64,000 nucleotides of DNA. It comes from Paracentrotus lividus. Taxonomy: Eukaryota > Echinodermata > Echinoidea > Camarodonta > Echinidae. The position numbers and the translations under genes were made by a program. Under the pieces are notes generated by a model that saw nothing but the letters and a program-made list of their open reading frames with translations, was not told the DNA's origin and did not search any database. The stretch's first letter is position 1. The number at the start of each line of letters is the position of its first letter. Positions 61,810-64,000 of this stretch are shown here, one piece after another. The DNA lies in contig CALNVZ010003435.1 in assembly GCA_940671915.1 (NCBI GenBank), positions 8,586,298 through 8,650,297 on the forward strand. The letters are read 5' to 3'.

Positions 61810-62310
61810 TATGGTAGGGGTTCATAAACTACGCGGTTCATAAAGCTACGCACTGCAAAATACGCGCTAAGTGAATGGGGCCAAAATATGCACTCGCATA
61901 ATACAGGCACCGTCATAGCAAAATAGTTTCCATTTCAAAGTTCCAAAATTCCACCTTTTAGGCTAAACATAGAAGCAAGGTGCTAAAAAGGTAAAAAATT
62001 ATTAAATGTGTAACTATTTCATAATATATCATGAAAATTTGGAAGAAACACAAAATTAAAAGTGTAATCAAAACTTCAAAGTGGGTGCGTTAGACTTATG
62101 AACCGTTCATTTCTGACGGCAACGGAGGAGAGGGTTTCGATCTCGCCGCGATTTTCGTAATTGCTGTTAGTTTTATTCCATGTTTTTTTGCACCAAGTTA
62201 ATCCTCACAAATGTAGCAAAAGTGGTATAAAATAGTAATATATAAATTAAATTCTATGACTTCTAAATCGTCACAAACTAAGTGCGTAGCTTTATGGACC
62301 CCCTTCATAC
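61810..62310. mobile_element. Terminal-inverted-repeat element
   Basis: The left end TATGGTAGGGGTTCATAAAC leads to CTACGC. The right end, reverse-complemented, reads TATGAAGGGGGTCCATAAAG and CTACGC. The ~500-bp element has internal CTTATGAACCG and TTCATAAAGCTACGCACT words and no coding capacity. Confidence 0.5.
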
Positions 62311-62374
62311 AAAAACATTTAAAGTATAACTCAACAACCTAAAAAACAGCAGACATTTCAGACAACTTTCTCAC

Positions 62375-62616
62375 CCAGCCTCCCTGCATTTGGCGATAGC
62401 TCGTGCCTCCTTCCCAGTACGCCTCTTTGATAGCTTAGCATCCAGCTGTGGGTGCCTGTAAGACTTCTTAAATCTCTGCTTCACAATGGAACTGCGACCC
62501 TTAAAAGTTACTGCGGTAAATTCTTTCTTCCGCACCCTGCTTGATGAGAGTCATCTCTGAGGCTGGAGAGTCATCTCCAAGGGAGTTGCTTGCTCGCAAT
62601 CTGCAGCCGATGCCAT
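62375..62616 (-). CDS. TP53RK: TP53RK/Bud32 kinase, first coding exon (frameshifts)
   Basis: The ATG at 62616 starts MASAADCEQATPL. After a one-base shift the frame reads DDSPASEMTLIKQGAEERIY and RSNF. After a second shift it reads GRSSIVKQRFKKSYRHPQLD, then AKLSKRRTGKEARAIAKC and REAG at the donor GG|GTGAG. This follows human TP53RK, where LVKQGAEARVFRG, the catalytic-Lys region IKHRFPKGYRHP, and RRTVQEARALLRCRRAG occupy the same order. A missing G (CTTGGAG where GGG is expected) and an extra T in TTTT explain the shifts. The phase of the junction to exon 2 also appears off by one G. Bud32 acts with the OSGEP/Kae1, TPRKB and LAGE3-type subunits in cytosol and nucleus. A retained intron rules out a processed pseudogene. 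Confidence 0.88.
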
Positions 62617-62788
62617 TTTCGTACTAAAAAGTAAAACAAATTAAAAATTGGAAAAAAAACAAAGAAAAATAATTATTTTGTTATAAATTATATGTAAAGG
62701 TCAAACTCTGAGAGGAACTATGAGTATGACTACATGTACATGTATCCAACATGAATCAATTTTTGTAAAAAGTGCCATTTTTAGTTTC

Positions 62789-62911
62789 ATGGCCGGAGTG
62801 GAGGACATAGCCAGAGTGCACTTTTTTTTTGCCCGCCAGGATAGCACTGCACACTTGATGGTTAAGGTTCGAATTGGCCAGCAACGGCCCGACAGGGCCA
62901 GGGTAGGACAG
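62789..62911 (+). CDS. Candidate first exon of a divergent gene
   Basis: An ATG in a TTTCATGG context opens 41 codons ending exactly at a strong donor GACAG|GTAAGT, in phase 0. The peptide begins MAGVEDIARVHFFFARQDST. Its start is 173 bases from the TP53RK start on the other strand, so the two would be head to head. No family is recognised, no second exon was found before the window ends, and the intervening sequence is AT-rich. It remains a guess from the donor and the open frame. Confidence 0.28.
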
Positions 62912-63289
62912 GTAAGTAGGGTGGCGTGTCGATTGGAGATGAAAGTAACTTAGAAATAACCAGTGTTCTCAATCTCAGGATATTCTTTAAAATTATATTT
63001 GGTCATTTTTTGCACATCGATCCCACAAATCATTATTTGTAACCGGCATAGACCTAATCTGATTGAGGGAAACCACCATTCACTTTCTCTCCCCCCCATC
63101 ACTTGTCTTGTGTACAATCGCGCCTGTTCATTTTGGCGAGTGGTTTCCGAAACAAAGATAAGGGCGGTTAATAAGGCCTGTGTTGTTAACCAATAGCAAT
63201 GAATTGCCAGGAAGGCAGGATAATGACAATGGATGACATTTGATTGAAAAAACAAAAAACATTATAAGATGGCTAAGTAATTCCAGCTT

Positions 63290-63405
63290 GCTGATTGGTC
63301 AAAGCGTACCACGTGATCATTCGCGAAAAGTGTCTATCCCTGCACGCCTGTGGATTTTTGCGCACCCAAATTGTCTAATGCACGGTTTGGCGCATGCGCA
63401 ATGTC
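63290..63405. promoter_or_regulatory. Promoter-like cluster (CCAAT, E-box, NRF-1 site)
   Basis: In about 110 bases there is an inverted CCAAT box (GATTGG at 63293), a CACGTG E-box (63310-63315), an E2F-like TTCGCGAAAA (63320), and GCGCATGCGC, the NRF-1 core palindrome (63390-63399). Such clusters are typical of housekeeping promoters without TATA boxes. The gene it would drive, on either strand, was not found inside the window. Confidence 0.45.
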
Positions 63406-63971
63406 TCAAAAGTTGAGATTTCGATTAGTAACAATAGCTTATGTCTCAACGAGGTCACGTACAATGAAAAAATCACCTTAGCTAGCCGTCCTGATCCACC
63501 AGATCATGTGAAAAAGAAACTGAATTATGACCATAAATTAATCGATCCCGGATCCCCAGGGGCCCAGCTAGCTAGCCAAGTTTTTTTTTTTAGGGACTTC
63601 ATTATTTTCTAAGAAGTAAGGAATATTAAACAAGCGCTTAATCTCGGAGACCATTTTTAACGCGTAAGTACAATTCAAAATCTTTGATATTTGATTTAGA
63701 CTTAATTTTTATTTCATTTTCTTTCTCGTCATATTGACCTCGCGTTCGAAATTATCTTAGCCATCTTATAAAGGAATAACGCATTTTCCGTCGTTGTTCA
63801 GCGATATGCAGTGCACTCGAGGTTTCTTCTTCGCATGCACACCCACACTCGGCCTCCGGCCGTGTGGATGTTGTCGGCATGGTCTCTCAGATAGAACACA
63901 ACACTCAGTGCACTGCATCACTCGCTTGAACAACTCCGGCTGGAATGTCATCTAATTTATCCTATAATACA

Positions 63972-63996
63972 NNNNNNNNNNNNNNNNNNNNNNNNN
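63972..63996. other. Assembly gap (25 N)
   Basis: Runs to four bases from the window end. Confidence 0.99.
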
Positions 63997-64000
63997 GTTT

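Larger units (their letters stand above)
58261..62374 (-). other. TP53RK intron
   Basis: A 4.1-kb intron bounded by GTGAGA next to 62375 and the acceptor next to 58260. It is packed with repeats: a G-run and 35-C run near 58.7 kb, copies of a GCTCGCGCTTCGCGCTCGC family, a direct-repeat pair (59126-59368 and 60900-61140), the foldback element between them, and a terminal-inverted-repeat element at 61810-62310. Confidence 0.65.
62912..64000. other. End of window, mostly non-coding
   Basis: Contains the promoter-like segment at 63290-63405, a small hairpin at about 63840-63864, and the assembly gap. Open frames of 60-100 codons show no recognisable domain. Confidence 0.5.

Overview
The window is nuclear DNA of a metazoan. 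It is AT-rich, has long introns with canonical GT/AG splice sites, and is full of microsatellites, poly-G/poly-C runs and short inverted-repeat elements. Three things point to an echinoderm, most likely a sea urchin: a foldback transposon resembling sea urchin TU elements, a single-domain exostosin-type glycosyltransferase unlike vertebrate EXT proteins, and the abundance of the octamer TAGGCCTA. This placement is an inference. There are two 25-base assembly gaps (36806-36830 and 63972-63996).

Layout. 1-8573: no gene recognised, several hairpin or MITE-like elements. 8574-8797: a well-bounded non-coding candidate exon. 27212-43810 (+): a GT47/exostosin-family type II membrane glycosyltransferase with two coding exons, 27476-27654 and 41860-43180, joining in frame to 499 codons. 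Its 14.2 kb intron holds a 2.65 kb inverted second copy of the first coding exon and its flanks (arms 26808-29462 and 34160-36805), a GTGCA-rich minisatellite, and an array of a 28-bp motif. 44-47 kb: three palindromic elements. 47357-49160 (+): an unrecognised multi-exon gene with interrupted reading frames. 51128-55271 (-): DAD1, a subunit of oligosaccharyltransferase, two coding exons. 57753-62616 (-): TP53RK/Bud32, the KEOPS-complex kinase, two coding exons. Its intron contains a TU-like foldback element (59378-60817) with an apparent 9-bp target duplication.

Function. The genes do not form an operon or system. Two act in the secretory pathway (GT47 in the Golgi, DAD1 in the ER), and Bud32 acts in tRNA t6A modification.

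Reliability. DAD1 exon 2 has one missing base, TP53RK has at least six single-base indels, and the 47-49 kb gene has two or more. The two inverted arms also differ mainly by small indels. The simplest explanation is uncorrected consensus indels, though pseudogenisation of individual loci is not excluded. No CRISPR array, rRNA, tRNA, virus or intact transposase/reverse transcriptase gene was recognised.
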